Positions 54,531 through 63,525 of a stretch of DNA of 64,000 nt are shown piece by piece. The notes beneath the pieces were generated by a model. The model saw only the letters and a list, made by a program, of their open reading frames with translations. It did no database searches and had not been told where the DNA came from. Both the position numbers and the translations under genes were made by a program. This DNA comes from Ensifer sp. USDA 6670 (lineage in GTDB: Bacteria; Pseudomonadota; Alphaproteobacteria; Rhizobiales; Rhizobiaceae): NCBI GenBank assembly GCA_000421085.1, contig ATWE01000001.1, forward strand, positions 310,001-374,000, in the 5' to 3' direction. How positions within the stretch are numbered: the stretch's first letter is position 1; every line of letters begins with the position of its first letter.

Positions 54531-55820
54531 TCAGAACCGCTTATCGATGAAATGCTTGGCCTGGGCGCCGGCGTGGTAGAAGACGGATTTTAGAGTCCGC
54601 CACGGATCCGGCGTGATCGGCGTCTGCGCAAGCGGGATCGCGGACGTATCGCCGGTCACGTGACGGGCAAGCGCTCGCCCGAAGACGGTGCCCGGCGCGA
54701 TCCCTCGGCCGTTATAACCGCTGATCGATACGACATTGGGGGCGAGCACATGCATGGCCGGCAGATTGTTCGTCGTCATGCCGATGCGGCCGTCCCACCA
54801 GTGTTCGAAGCGGAAGTCCCCGATATAAGGAAAGAGCTTGCGCACCGAGCGCGCGGCGAAGGCCCGGTGTGTGCCTGCAGCGATCGCATCCAGCCTGCCG
54901 ATCGATCCGAAGATCAGCCGGTTCTGCTTATCCATGCGGAAGGAGGTCATCACCAGCCCCGTGTCCCAGGCTCCCTGGCGTTCGGGCAATATCCGCGCGG
55001 CCACGTTGTCGGGCAGCGGATTGGTCGCGAACTGGAAATAGGGAAGAATCGTGAGTTCCTGCCGGTACTCCTTCCATGGGACATCGGTGACAAGGCTCCC
55101 ATAGGCGTTGGTCGCGAGAATGACGTGACGGGCCGTTACCGTCCCCCGCGCGGTTTTCAATTTCCAGAGATCGCCTTGGCGGCTGGCTGCAAGGAGGGGG
55201 GTATCGGTGAAGATCTCGGCGCCGGCGGCAAGCGCTGCACGCGCCAATCCTCGCGCATAGGCGAGCGGCTGTATCGTTCCGGCGCGGCGGTCGAGCAGTG
55301 CGCCGGTAAAGCCCTCGGCCCCTGAAAGCGCATGCGCCTTTTCCGCCGAAAGCACCTCAACCGGAGCACCGCGTTTTTTCCATTGCGCCTCGCGCTCCCG
55401 GATTTCCTTGAGCCCTTCGGCACCGACAGACATATGCAGCGTGCCGTTGCGAACCGCTTCACATTCGATTCCATGCTTCGCAACGAGATCATAGACGAAT
55501 GACGGACCGTCGCCGAGTTCGTCGAGAAGCCGGTTGCCCGCCGCTGCTCCGAGCGTTGCGATCAGGTCGTCCGGCTGCACCCACATGCCAGCATTGACGA
55601 GGCCGACATTGCGGCCCGACCCGCCGAAGCCGATCATCCGCGCTTCGAGCACCGCCGTCCTGACGCCCGTCTCCGCCAGATGCAGCGCGGCCGAAAGGCC
55701 CGTAAAACCGCCACCGACGATCGCCACGTCGACCGCCAGGTCGCCCGTTAGCGGAGCGGTGCGCGGAGCGGCCGGTGCCGTCGCATGCCAGAGATTGGGG
55801 AGAGCACGCTCCGTTGCCAT
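54531..55820 (-). CDS. FAD-dependent amine oxidoreductase, PuuB-like
   Basis: A 429-residue DAO-family flavoprotein. The FAD motif VDVAIVGGGFTGLSAALHLA is near the N terminus. ARMIGFGGSGRNVGLVNAG follows, as in gamma-glutamylputrescine oxidases (PuuB, OrdL). RIGMTTNNLPAMHVLAPNVV and GYNGRGIAPGTVFG lie near the C terminus. Such enzymes oxidise a gamma-glutamyl amine to an aldehyde and ammonia. Its position about 4 kb from the ligase suggests it could serve the same pathway for a diamine-type substrate, but it is separately transcribed. Confidence 0.82.
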   Translation of the reverse strand: MATERALPNLWHATAPAAPRTAPLTGDLAVDVAIVGGGFTGLSAALHLAETGVRTAVLEARMIGFGGSGRNVGLVNAGMWVQPDDLIATLGAAAGNRLLDELGDGPSFVYDLVAKHGIECEAVRNGTLHMSVGAEGLKEIREREAQWKKRGAPVEVLSAEKAHALSGAEGFTGALLDRRAGTIQPLAYARGLARAALAAGAEIFTDTPLLAASRQGDLWKLKTARGTVTARHVILATNAYGSLVTDVPWKEYRQELTILPYFQFATNPLPDNVAARILPERQGAWDTGLVMTSFRMDKQNRLIFGSIGRLDAIAAGTHRAFAARSVRKLFPYIGDFRFEHWWDGRIGMTTNNLPAMHVLAPNVVSISGYNGRGIAPGTVFGRALARHVTGDTSAIPLAQTPITPDPWRTLKSVFYHAGAQAKHFIDKRF

Positions 55821-55881
55821 CGCGGACAGTTCCTTAAGGTCAGGGGTGTTTCGCCTGTGATAAAGGCAATGCGGCGGAGTT

Positions 55882-55909
55882 TTTCATGACAATGTTTCAT
55901 GACGTCATG
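55882..55909. promoter_or_regulatory. Tandem and palindromic TTTCATGAC repeats upstream of the PuuB-like gene
   Basis: TTTCATGAC is present at 55882-55890 and 55895-55903, and CATGACGTCATG at 55898-55909 is a perfect 12-base palindrome. They lie about 60-90 bases upstream of the oxidase start (minus strand). The regulator that would bind is not identified. Confidence 0.4.
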
Positions 55910-56007
55910 AGGCTGCTGCGGCCGGCAGGGTCGTACGGCCTTCGAAGCAGCTCAAGCGCGTCGCGCTCAGCCGCATTCACCCGGCACGCTTGGCAGATTG
56001 TCGTGCG

Positions 56008-57390
56008 TCAGTCGACGAATTCGACCGTGACGCCGGTGCTCACCATCTTGCCGAGTTCGGTCGCATCCCAGTTGGTCAGGCGGACGCAGCCATGGCTCTG
56101 GGTCTTGCCGATCTTAGACGGCTCCGGTGTCCCGTGAATGCCGTAGGTCGGCTTCGACAGCGCGATCCAGACGGTGCCCACCGGGCCGTTCGGACCCGGT
56201 TGCAATTGCAGGATCCGGTCGTTCGCGCCTTGCTGGAAGTTGATCTTGGGGTTGTAGGTATAGCCAGGATCGAAGGCGATACGCTCGACATGCACCGTAC
56301 CGGAAGGCGACGGCGTGTCGGAGGAACCGATGGTGGACGGATAGGCGGCGATCAGTTTCCCCGCCTCGTCATAGGCGAGCACCTGCTTGCGGGCCTTGTC
56401 CGCGACGATGCGCGAAGCTTTGCCCTTCTTGTTCGGGCCGGGATTGACGACCTTGATCGTAGTGCCGGGGATTGAAAAATCGGCACCGGGATTGAGCTCG
56501 CGCAGATAGGCCTCGTCCATGTGGAACTTCTCGCCGAGCATCTCCGTCACGGACGTGAAGGATAGATGCGGAAGCTGCGCCTTGTGGGCGTAGTCTTCCG
56601 GGATTGAGGCGACAAACGGGCCGGCCGCATCCGCGGCTGTGATCGTGTAGGTCGTAATCGGCAAGCCGCCGTTGAAGCGCAGCCTCTCGAGAATGTCTTC
56701 GGTATTGTTCGGATCGAGCGTTTCACCCGTTGCCTGCTGCCAGGCTTCGATGGCCTTGGTGACGTTCGAGCCCATCTTGCCGTCAATTACACCGGGAGAA
56801 AAGCCCTCGCGGTCGAGGAAGACCTGCAGGGCAGCGATCTCCGCGCGCGACTTTCCCGTCACCGTCATTGCCGGCGGCATCGGCTGTGCGAGCGGGTCAT
56901 CGTATCGCGGATCGTAGGCAGCCTCCTCACGGTCGGAAAGCGAGGGAAGGCTGTTGGGCAGTTCCTCACGCTCGACCGGAGCCGGTGCAATATCGCGATA
57001 TTCGGGGATGGCGCCGGTAAACTCGCCGGGTTCGGAATAGCCGTAACCGCGATCGCGGGGATCGGGATAGCCATCGCGCCCGTATTCGCGGCGCCGCTGT
57101 CCGCGACCATAGCGGTCATTCGGCACGACGGTGGCGACGATATTGCCCCATGGGTCCACCAGCACCGTGCGTCCGCGCCGGTCGCGCATGGCGTGAACCT
57201 CGGCCTCTCCGGGAATATAGTCGAGAATATCGCCTTCGGGCGTGACGAGCATCACGTCGCCGCTGCCCCAATAGCCACCATAGGCGTCCTGTGCCTTGGC
57301 GGGCTCAAGCTCCACGGCGATGAGGGCGAATGCTGCGAAGAGCGAAAGGCCGGTGCGGGTCGCGGGCGTCACTAGGGAACCTGTCTTCAT
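56008..57390 (-). CDS. L,D-transpeptidase (YkuD domain) with peptidoglycan-binding domain
   Basis: A 460-residue exported protein. A signal peptide (hydrophobic about 14-27) comes first, then a low-complexity part and a peptidoglycan-binding motif (LQVFLDREGFSPGVIDGKMG). A LysM-like part (LNPGADFSIPGTTIKV) follows. The YkuD catalytic domain ends the protein: YGIHGTPEPSKIG and SHGCVRLTNWDA hold the conserved His, Ser-His-Gly-Cys and Arg. It would make 3-3 crosslinks or attach proteins to the wall. An ATG at 57390 starts a proper signal; a frame eight codons longer is possible. Confidence 0.87.
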   Translation of the reverse strand: MKTGSLVTPATRTGLSLFAAFALIAVELEPAKAQDAYGGYWGSGDVMLVTPEGDILDYIPGEAEVHAMRDRRGRTVLVDPWGNIVATVVPNDRYGRGQRRREYGRDGYPDPRDRGYGYSEPGEFTGAIPEYRDIAPAPVEREELPNSLPSLSDREEAAYDPRYDDPLAQPMPPAMTVTGKSRAEIAALQVFLDREGFSPGVIDGKMGSNVTKAIEAWQQATGETLDPNNTEDILERLRFNGGLPITTYTITAADAAGPFVASIPEDYAHKAQLPHLSFTSVTEMLGEKFHMDEAYLRELNPGADFSIPGTTIKVVNPGPNKKGKASRIVADKARKQVLAYDEAGKLIAAYPSTIGSSDTPSPSGTVHVERIAFDPGYTYNPKINFQQGANDRILQLQPGPNGPVGTVWIALSKPTYGIHGTPEPSKIGKTQSHGCVRLTNWDATELGKMVSTGVTVEFVD

Positions 57391-57581
57391 GGCGGTTGCT
57401 TTGCGGCGGTACATACCGATTTGGACGTTAATGTGAAAAAAGTGAATTCATCATGAACAGCCGGTTAAATTAGTTAGGCCAAGGTCCTGCCCATTGCAAC
57501 GTTCGTCGAAATGGCCCGGTTCCGAGGCTTCGACTATCATGGATTCACTGCCTGATTCCGGGCTCCTTCTCCGGAGGTGAA

Positions 57582-58433
57582 ATGGGGACGACCTTGAAAC
57601 GAGCCGATGGCGCGGCGAGCCACCTCCTGTTCGACCCGTCCTCGGCACTCGATGTCGCGGCCTTCGTCGTCGCCGGTGTCGATCTGTCGCCCGGCGCGGC
57701 GATTCCCTCGGACGGCGATCCGCGCATCGATCGCGCGCTCGCAGGTTTCCTGTTTACCTGCGGTCCCGAGCACATTCGTCATCCCGAGGTTCTGGAAGGC
57801 GGCGCCGGCGCATATCCCCTGCACGGTTCGCTCGCCGGAACGCCTGTCAGCCGGACCGAGATATGCGATAAAGGCAATCGCCATACTGCCGTGACCGAAG
57901 TCGATCTCGCCTGCGGCGGCCGGGCGGCGATCGAGCGGCTCTGGCTAGTCGATGCGGCCGCGCACGCCGTGACGCTTGCGGACCGCGTCATCAATATCGG
58001 TTCGTCGGCCTTTGCGCCGATGATGATGTATCACATGAACATCGCCGGCCGGCTGCTCGGCGAGGAAACGCGGATCGAAAGCCCGTCGGTCGGCGGCGGA
58101 TCGCTTCCCTGGCGCTTCGGCGAGGGGGAAAGCGCGCATTTCTGCCGTCCGGCCGCTGCCAGTGACGGATGGTCGGAGGTGGCGCTGACCGCAATGCCGG
58201 GTCTTGGGGGGCGCACGATCCGTGTGCGGTTCCGGACCGACACGCTGCCGTTCCTGCAGATGTGGCGCTGTCAGCGCGGCGGCGCCAACGTCGTCAGCAT
58301 CGAGCCGGCCTCGCATCGCCTGGCGAAGCGGCCAGAGCTTGCCGCAAGCGGGGAACTCTATTCCCTTCAACCCGGCCAGTCGCGCGAATATCGCCTGGCT
58401 TTCTCCGTCTCCGGATGCCGCCTTCTCGATTGA
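57582..58433 (+). CDS. Aldose-1-epimerase-superfamily protein (DUF4432-like)
   Basis: A 283-residue protein of the galactose-mutarotase fold. AGFLFTCGPEHIRHP, AYPLHGSLAGTPV, RVINIGSSAFAPMMMYHMNI and VVSIEPASHRLAKR match the DUF4432 pattern. The usual catalytic His is plausibly in PLHGS and YHMNI. No sugar gene cluster is near. TTCTCCGGAGGTGAA precedes the ATG. Confidence 0.7.
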   Translation: MGTTLKRADGAASHLLFDPSSALDVAAFVVAGVDLSPGAAIPSDGDPRIDRALAGFLFTCGPEHIRHPEVLEGGAGAYPLHGSLAGTPVSRTEICDKGNRHTAVTEVDLACGGRAAIERLWLVDAAAHAVTLADRVINIGSSAFAPMMMYHMNIAGRLLGEETRIESPSVGGGSLPWRFGEGESAHFCRPAAASDGWSEVALTAMPGLGGRTIRVRFRTDTLPFLQMWRCQRGGANVVSIEPASHRLAKRPELAASGELYSLQPGQSREYRLAFSVSGCRLLD

Positions 58434-58487
58434 CGCCGCCCAATGCCGGGCCTAAATCAGGGCAACGCTTTTCTTGAGGGACGCCAC

Positions 58488-58826
58488 ATGGACATTCGCC
58501 AGATCAACGATGAGTACTCGGTTTCGGGCCAGATCACCGTCGACGACCTCGACGAGATCAAGGCGCTCGGCTTCAAGTCCATCGTCTGTCATCGCCCGGA
58601 TTTCGAGGCACCCGATCAGCCGACCTTCGACGCCATCGCGACGCGTGCCGAGGAACTCGGGCTCGAGATCACCCATATCCCGGTCGGCCCGATGGGCGTG
58701 ACCGCGGACGCGGTCAAGAGCATGGTCGACGCACTAGACGAATTCCAGCGCCCGATGCTCGGCTATTGCCGCTCCGGCGCCCGCTCAACCGCAGTCTATC
58801 AGCAGACACTGCACATTCGGGGCTGA
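58488..58826 (+). CDS. TIGR01244/DUF442 phosphatase-like sulfur-transferase family protein
   Basis: A 112-residue single-domain protein. The P-loop Cys-x5-Arg motif YCRSGARS at the C-terminal end, with the preceding IVCHRPDFEAPDQPTFDAIA and ITHIPVGPMGVTADAV, is typical of the small beta-lactamase-hydrolase-like proteins related to dual-specificity phosphatases. Length and start (ATG at 58488 after GAGGG) fit the family. The substrate is unknown. Confidence 0.8.
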   Translation: MDIRQINDEYSVSGQITVDDLDEIKALGFKSIVCHRPDFEAPDQPTFDAIATRAEELGLEITHIPVGPMGVTADAVKSMVDALDEFQRPMLGYCRSGARSTAVYQQTLHIRG

Positions 58827-58831
58827 GGCTC

Positions 58832-58849
58832 GCCCGGCTGCAGCCGGGC
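58832..58849. terminator. Palindrome between convergent genes
   Basis: GCCCGGCTGCAGCCGGGC is a perfect palindrome of 18 bases. It lies between the stops of two convergent genes and may end both transcripts. No T-run is present on either side, so the call is tentative. Confidence 0.45.
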
Positions 58850-58863
58850 CAGCACAAATGCAC

Positions 58864-60510
58864 TCACCCGTTCCGGATCTCGGTCAGTGTCCGCGTCGGC
58901 GTGATCGCTTCCGGGTCAAGCTTGATCTCGATGATGGCCGGCTTGCCGCTCTCACGCGCCCGCAGGAAGGCGCCTGCAAATTCTTCCGTCCTCGCCACCG
59001 TTTCGCCGTGGCCGCCATAGGCGCGGGCGAGTGCGGCGAAATCGGGATTGGTCAGATCCGTAGCGCTGACGCGGCCGGGATAGTCGCGCTCCTGGTGCAT
59101 CCGGATCGTACCGTAGATACCGTTGTTGACGACGAGCACGATGATCGGCAGTTCATAGCGGACGGCGGTCGCGAACTCCTGGCCATGCATCAGGAAACAG
59201 CCGTCGCCGGCAAAGCAGATCACCTCGCGATCGGGATGCAGATGCTTGGCGGCGACTGCGGCCGGCAGGCCGTAGCCCATCGAGCCGGAAGCGGGAGCAG
59301 CCTGCGTCCCGTAACGGCGGAAACGGTGGAAGCGATGGAGCCAGGTGGCGTAGTTGCCTGCGCCGTTGGTGAAGATCGTCTCCGGCCCCGTATTCGACTC
59401 CAGCCAGCTCACGATCGGGCCCATCTGCACGTCGCCCGGTCCCTTTTCCGGCGGCGTCGACCATTTGAGATAGGCCGCATGCATTTCTCCGGTGCGGGCG
59501 GACCAGTGGGGCTCGGCTGCAGGCGTCAGGCTCGAAAGCGCCGCGACGAAGTCGCGCGGGCTCGCGGCAATTGCGAGGTCAGGACGGTAGACCCGGCCAA
59601 GCTCGCTTGGATCCGGATGGACATGTACCAGGGTCTGCCGGGGGTAGGGGACGTCGATCAGAGTGTAGCCGGAGGAGGGCATCTCCGAGAACCGCCCGCC
59701 GACGAGGAGGACGAGGTCGGCTTCCCGGATCTCGCCTGCCAGCGACGGATTGATGCCGATGCCGACATCGCCCGCGTAGTTCGGATGCAGATGGTCGAAC
59801 AGCATCTGGCGGCGGAAGGAGCAGCCGACCGGGAGCTGCCAGCGCTCGGCAAAACTCTGGAACCCGGCCACGGCCTCGGCGGACCAGCGGGTACCGCCGA
59901 GAATGGCGATCGGCCTTTTCGCGGCGGAGAGAAGCTCTGCAAGCTGGGAGATCTGACTTGGACCCGGGTGGCTTTCCACCGGCCGGTAAGCGCGGGCGGC
60001 CGGTGCCTCGGTGCTCTGTGTCAGCATGTCTTCCGGCAAGGTCAGAACCACAGGCCCGGGACGGCCGGACGTCGCGACGGCGAAGGCACGCGTCACGAAT
60101 TCCGGGATGCGCGCCGGATCGTCGATTTCGCCGACCCATTTTGCCACTTCCGTGAAGGCCCGGCGATATTCGATCTCCTGAAAAGCCTCTCGCTCGCGGG
60201 CGTCGCGCTGCACCTGGCCGATGAAGAGGATCATCGGAACCGAATCCTGCCGGGCCACGTGGAGGCCGGCGGAGGCATTGGTCGCGCCGGGGCCGCGGGT
60301 GACCATGCAGATGCCGGGCTCGCCCGTCAGCCGGCCCCAGGCATCCGCCATCATTGCGGCCCCGCCCTCCTGCCGGCAGACGAGGACCTCGATGTCGGCG
60401 TCGTAAAGCGCGTCGAGCACCGCCAGATAGCTTTCCCCCGGAACGCAAGAGATGCGCTTCACCCCGTTTGCGGCAAGCGCCTCCACAACCAGTTGTCCGC
60501 CCGTTTTCAT
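58864..60510 (-). CDS. Thiamine-diphosphate-dependent enzyme, acetolactate synthase-like
   Basis: A 548-residue enzyme with the three TPP domains. The catalytic Glu is in VCRQEGGAAMMADAWGR, MVTRGPGATNASAGLHVA follows, and the TPP motif is CFAGDGCFLMHGQEFATAVR to VVNNGIYG. It belongs to the acetolactate synthase / benzoylformate decarboxylase / oxalyl-CoA group. No small regulatory subunit is near, so a true biosynthetic IlvB is unlikely. I start at the ATG at 60510 with GGAGG five bases upstream; a GTG two codons earlier is also in frame. Confidence 0.82.
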   Translation of the reverse strand: MKTGGQLVVEALAANGVKRISCVPGESYLAVLDALYDADIEVLVCRQEGGAAMMADAWGRLTGEPGICMVTRGPGATNASAGLHVARQDSVPMILFIGQVQRDAREREAFQEIEYRRAFTEVAKWVGEIDDPARIPEFVTRAFAVATSGRPGPVVLTLPEDMLTQSTEAPAARAYRPVESHPGPSQISQLAELLSAAKRPIAILGGTRWSAEAVAGFQSFAERWQLPVGCSFRRQMLFDHLHPNYAGDVGIGINPSLAGEIREADLVLLVGGRFSEMPSSGYTLIDVPYPRQTLVHVHPDPSELGRVYRPDLAIAASPRDFVAALSSLTPAAEPHWSARTGEMHAAYLKWSTPPEKGPGDVQMGPIVSWLESNTGPETIFTNGAGNYATWLHRFHRFRRYGTQAAPASGSMGYGLPAAVAAKHLHPDREVICFAGDGCFLMHGQEFATAVRYELPIIVLVVNNGIYGTIRMHQERDYPGRVSATDLTNPDFAALARAYGGHGETVARTEEFAGAFLRARESGKPAIIEIKLDPEAITPTRTLTEIRNG

Positions 60511-60544
60511 ATGCACCTCCCAATGCTGTCCTGTTTCGCCGATG

Positions 60545-61498
60545 TCAGATCGCCGGCGACACCGGCGCGATACCCGCCGTTTTCTGCACCTGCCGCTCGC
60601 GCCAGATGATATAAAGTCCCGAACCGATGATGATCGCGATGCCCAGCCATTTCAGCGCATCCGGCAGGTCGCCGAAGACGAGCCAGCCGAAAATCGTCGC
60701 CGAGACGATCTCGAGATATTGCAGCGGCGCGAGCACGGAGGCCGGCGCCGCCCGATAGGCATAGACGCCGAGCACGCCGGAGATCGTCGCGGTGACGCCG
60801 ACCCCGAACAGGTAGTACCAGGCGCGTCCGTCCGGCCAGACCGGATCGAAGATGCTTGATCCGCTGCCCTCGCCGAACCAGAGTAGCGCGAGACAGAAGA
60901 GGCCGCCCCAGATACCGGCATGGAACTGCATCGACCAGGGGTCCTCATTCTGTGCGACCATGCGCGTCACGAGCAGGAAAAAGGCGAGGCCGAAGGCCGC
61001 GACGATCGGCAGAAGCGCGATCAGGCCTACTTCCTGCATGCTCGGCTGGATGACGAGCAGCGAACCGAGGAAGCCGACGGCGCAGGCTGTATAACGGCGC
61101 CAGCCGATCGTCTCCTTCAGGAAAATGCTGCCGAGAATGGTAAGGATGATCGGTTCCACGAAGAAGATGGCGATGGCATCGGCCACTTCCATGACCTTGA
61201 GCGTGGTGATGAAGGAAAGCATGGTCACCACCAGAAGGCCGCCGCGCAGCGCATGCAGCGCACTCTTGCGCCATGTGAGATCGAAAAGCGTGCCGCGCAG
61301 AAGGACGATCGGCAGGATGAAGACGATCTGGAGCAGGAAGCGTGCCGCCGTGATCTCGGCCGAGGGAACCGTCGCGATGGCGAGCTTCGAGAAGATGTCG
61401 ATCAGCGGCGACAGCAACACCGAAAGGACCATCAGCGTCAGACCGTAGGAGATCCGGTTGTGGTCGATTGCCGCCTTGGAAAGGGAGAGCTCGCTCAT
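60545..61498 (-). CDS. EamA/DMT-family membrane transporter
   Basis: A 317-residue protein with ten hydrophobic segments in two EamA repeats (ISYGLTLMVLSVLLSPLIDI, FFVEPIILTILGSIFLKETI, then AAPASVLAPLQYLEIVSATI and IIIGSGLYIIWRERQ). Most members export metabolites. The start at 61498 overlaps the lipase stop (ATGA). Much of the upstream frame to 61792 belongs to the lipase gene. Confidence 0.85.
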   Translation of the reverse strand: MSELSLSKAAIDHNRISYGLTLMVLSVLLSPLIDIFSKLAIATVPSAEITAARFLLQIVFILPIVLLRGTLFDLTWRKSALHALRGGLLVVTMLSFITTLKVMEVADAIAIFFVEPIILTILGSIFLKETIGWRRYTACAVGFLGSLLVIQPSMQEVGLIALLPIVAAFGLAFFLLVTRMVAQNEDPWSMQFHAGIWGGLFCLALLWFGEGSGSSIFDPVWPDGRAWYYLFGVGVTATISGVLGVYAYRAAPASVLAPLQYLEIVSATIFGWLVFGDLPDALKWLGIAIIIGSGLYIIWRERQVQKTAGIAPVSPAI

Positions 61499-62439
61499 GT
61501 GTACTGGCGTCTTCCCCGGACTGCCTTCAGGCACCAGACGGCGAATTCCTCCGTCGCTTTTTCCCGGCCGATCTCGTTGAGCGTTTCGTGGCGCATACCC
61601 TCGTGAATTGCGATCGTGACATCCGTCATGCCCCGTGCCTTCATGCGGTTGCCCAGCCAGCGAACCGCCTCTCCGTTGAAGGTGGAAGGATCGGCGCTGC
61701 CGCCGACGAGGTGGACCGGCAGGCTCGACGGCAGCCGCGACAACCGGTCGGGGCGGGCACCGGCAAAGGCGAAGGCAAAGACGTCGAGCCACAGCGACAC
61801 CGTCGGGTCGAAACCACAGAGCGGATCTTCGATATATTTGGCGACCTCGCTTTCATCGCGCGAGAGCCAGTCGAATTCGGTCTGCCGGTCGGCGATGCTG
61901 GTGCTCCAGGCACCGAAGGTGAGTTTCGACACCAGCGGACTTGGCACGTCAGAACCCTTCAGCATCTTCTCGATCGCCAGCAGCAACTGCCCGCCGCGCC
62001 CGGCAAGCCCCGGCCGGAAATTGGAGTTCCAGACAGCGAGAGCGTCGTAGAGTTCCGGATCGGTTTCGGCGGCGTTCAGCGCGATCAGGCCCCCCATCGA
62101 ATGGCCGAACAGCACGACCGGCAGGCCGGGATGGCTGGCCGCCGCCATATCGCGGAGCGCGCGGAGGTCCGTGACGACCTTCGCCGCACCTTCCCGCAGC
62201 GCGAACATGGCGAGTGGCGAATCGGGGGCACAGCTCCTGCCGTGGCCGCGGTGGTCATGGGCATAAACGTGGAAACCTTGGCCGGCCATGGCTTCGGCAA
62301 AGCGGGCATAGCGGCCGGAATGCTCGGCAAGGCCGTGGCTGATGACGAGAATGCCTTGCGGTGCGCCCGCGGCGCCGACATGGCGCCAGCCGAGCGTCGC
62401 ACCGGTCGGGCTTTGATGCGTCCTCACCTGCCCGAACAT
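61495..62439 (-). CDS. Alpha/beta hydrolase, monoacylglycerol lipase / lysophospholipase-like
   Basis: A 314-residue hydrolase. VISHGLAEHSGRYARFAEAM and YAHDHRGHGRS (oxyanion and lid region) precede the nucleophile elbow VVLFGHSMGGLIALN. The acid Asp is likely in LVGGSADPSTFN and the His in EGMRHETLNEIGRE. The pattern fits PldB/MGL-type lipases that release fatty acids from lysolipids or monoglycerides. It forms a two-gene operon with the EamA transporter. Confidence 0.87.
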   Translation of the reverse strand: MFGQVRTHQSPTGATLGWRHVGAAGAPQGILVISHGLAEHSGRYARFAEAMAGQGFHVYAHDHRGHGRSCAPDSPLAMFALREGAAKVVTDLRALRDMAAASHPGLPVVLFGHSMGGLIALNAAETDPELYDALAVWNSNFRPGLAGRGGQLLLAIEKMLKGSDVPSPLVSKLTFGAWSTSIADRQTEFDWLSRDESEVAKYIEDPLCGFDPTVSLWLDVFAFAFAGARPDRLSRLPSSLPVHLVGGSADPSTFNGEAVRWLGNRMKARGMTDVTIAIHEGMRHETLNEIGREKATEEFAVWCLKAVRGRRQYT

Positions 62440-62629
62440 GCCATGCGCTCTCCCCCACTTGCGGATGCCGTGCGGATATCAAATCGATTTGGGTGGGAAA
62501 GGCAATCGCAGCTTGTTGCTCGTTGCGCATGAGATCACAACGAATCCGCAGATGCCGATTCAGGGTTGCATTTTTCCCGCATATGGAGTTATTTGTTCCT
62601 GTTTTGTTTCCTTTAAAGGGTTTGGGGCA

Positions 62630-63397
62630 ATGCAGACAAGGGCGATGATACATCTGATGAGGTTGGCGGTGCTGGCGCTGGGGTTGGCGAATGCGGCCCA
62701 CGCTGCGGCTCAGGAGAGTTCGGCGGGCGAGGGCGAAAGCGGCGCGGGGAGGACGGAATATATCCTGGCGGTCAGCTGGCAGCCGGGATTCTGCGAAACG
62801 CGGCCCGATCGCAAGGAATGCGTCGACCAGACGGCGGAGCGCTTCGACGCTACGAATTTCTCGCTTCATGGCCTATGGCCGCTCAAGAGGAGCTACTGCG
62901 GCGTGGAAGCGGATCTGAAAGCGCGCGACCGCAAGGGCGACTGGCTGGAACTGCCGGAAGTCGCCATGGGCGACGAGACGGCCAAGCGCCTGCTTGTCGC
63001 CATGCCGGGGGTGAAGTCCGCCCTCGACCGTCACCAGTGGCTACGCAACGGCACCTGCCAGACGGCAAATGAAGAGGATTACTTCGCGCTGCAACTCCGG
63101 CTTCTGGACGAGCTCAACCGCTCGGCCGTACGTGCGCTCTTTGCAGACGGAATCGGCAAGGAACTTGACGAAAAACAGATCAAGCAGGCCTTCGACCAAG
63201 GCTTCGGGGCGAGGGCCGGAGACCGGGTGCGCATGCGTTGCCAGTCGGTGAATGGCCGCGACGTGATCACCGGGCTTACCATCGGGCTTTCGGGCGACCT
63301 CTCGGGCAAAGCCGAACTGGCGGATTTGATCCAGGCGGCGGGGCCGACGGAATTTAAATGCGCTAAGGGGATCGCAGACGCTGCCGGGCGGGGCTGA
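62630..63397 (+). CDS. Ribonuclease T2-family protein with altered catalytic site
   Basis: A 255-residue exported protein. A signal peptide (hydrophobic 10-24) is followed by the T2 family core: ILAVSWQPGFCETRP, CAS1 FSLHGLWP (His80) and CAS2 at 135-143. Canonical CAS2 is HEWxKHGTC. Here it reads HQWLRNGTC, so the Glu, Lys and second catalytic His are replaced by Gln, Arg and Asn. Cysteines for the fold are kept. Activity may be weak or lost, or the protein may have another function. The upstream frame is not coding. Confidence 0.83.
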   Translation: MQTRAMIHLMRLAVLALGLANAAHAAAQESSAGEGESGAGRTEYILAVSWQPGFCETRPDRKECVDQTAERFDATNFSLHGLWPLKRSYCGVEADLKARDRKGDWLELPEVAMGDETAKRLLVAMPGVKSALDRHQWLRNGTCQTANEEDYFALQLRLLDELNRSAVRALFADGIGKELDEKQIKQAFDQGFGARAGDRVRMRCQSVNGRDVITGLTIGLSGDLSGKAELADLIQAAGPTEFKCAKGIADAAGRG

Positions 63398-63525
63398 TCC
63401 GGGGCGCAATTCGCATTGAGGGAGCGGCGGGGGAGCGTTGGGGCAAGGGCCTTTGACGTTGCCCCGCCACCATAATTCGCCTACATAGCGGGCAAAATTC
63501 CCTTCCGATGCGGAGCATTTCCTTT

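Noticed and set aside
57391..57581. Possible small RNA or gene in the gap before the DUF4432 gene
   Set aside because: No hairpin with a T-run, promoter pair or plausible frame was visible.
58864..60510. Assignment as the IlvB biosynthetic acetolactate synthase
   Set aside because: No IlvN-like small subunit or ilv gene is adjacent; the family has many other activities.
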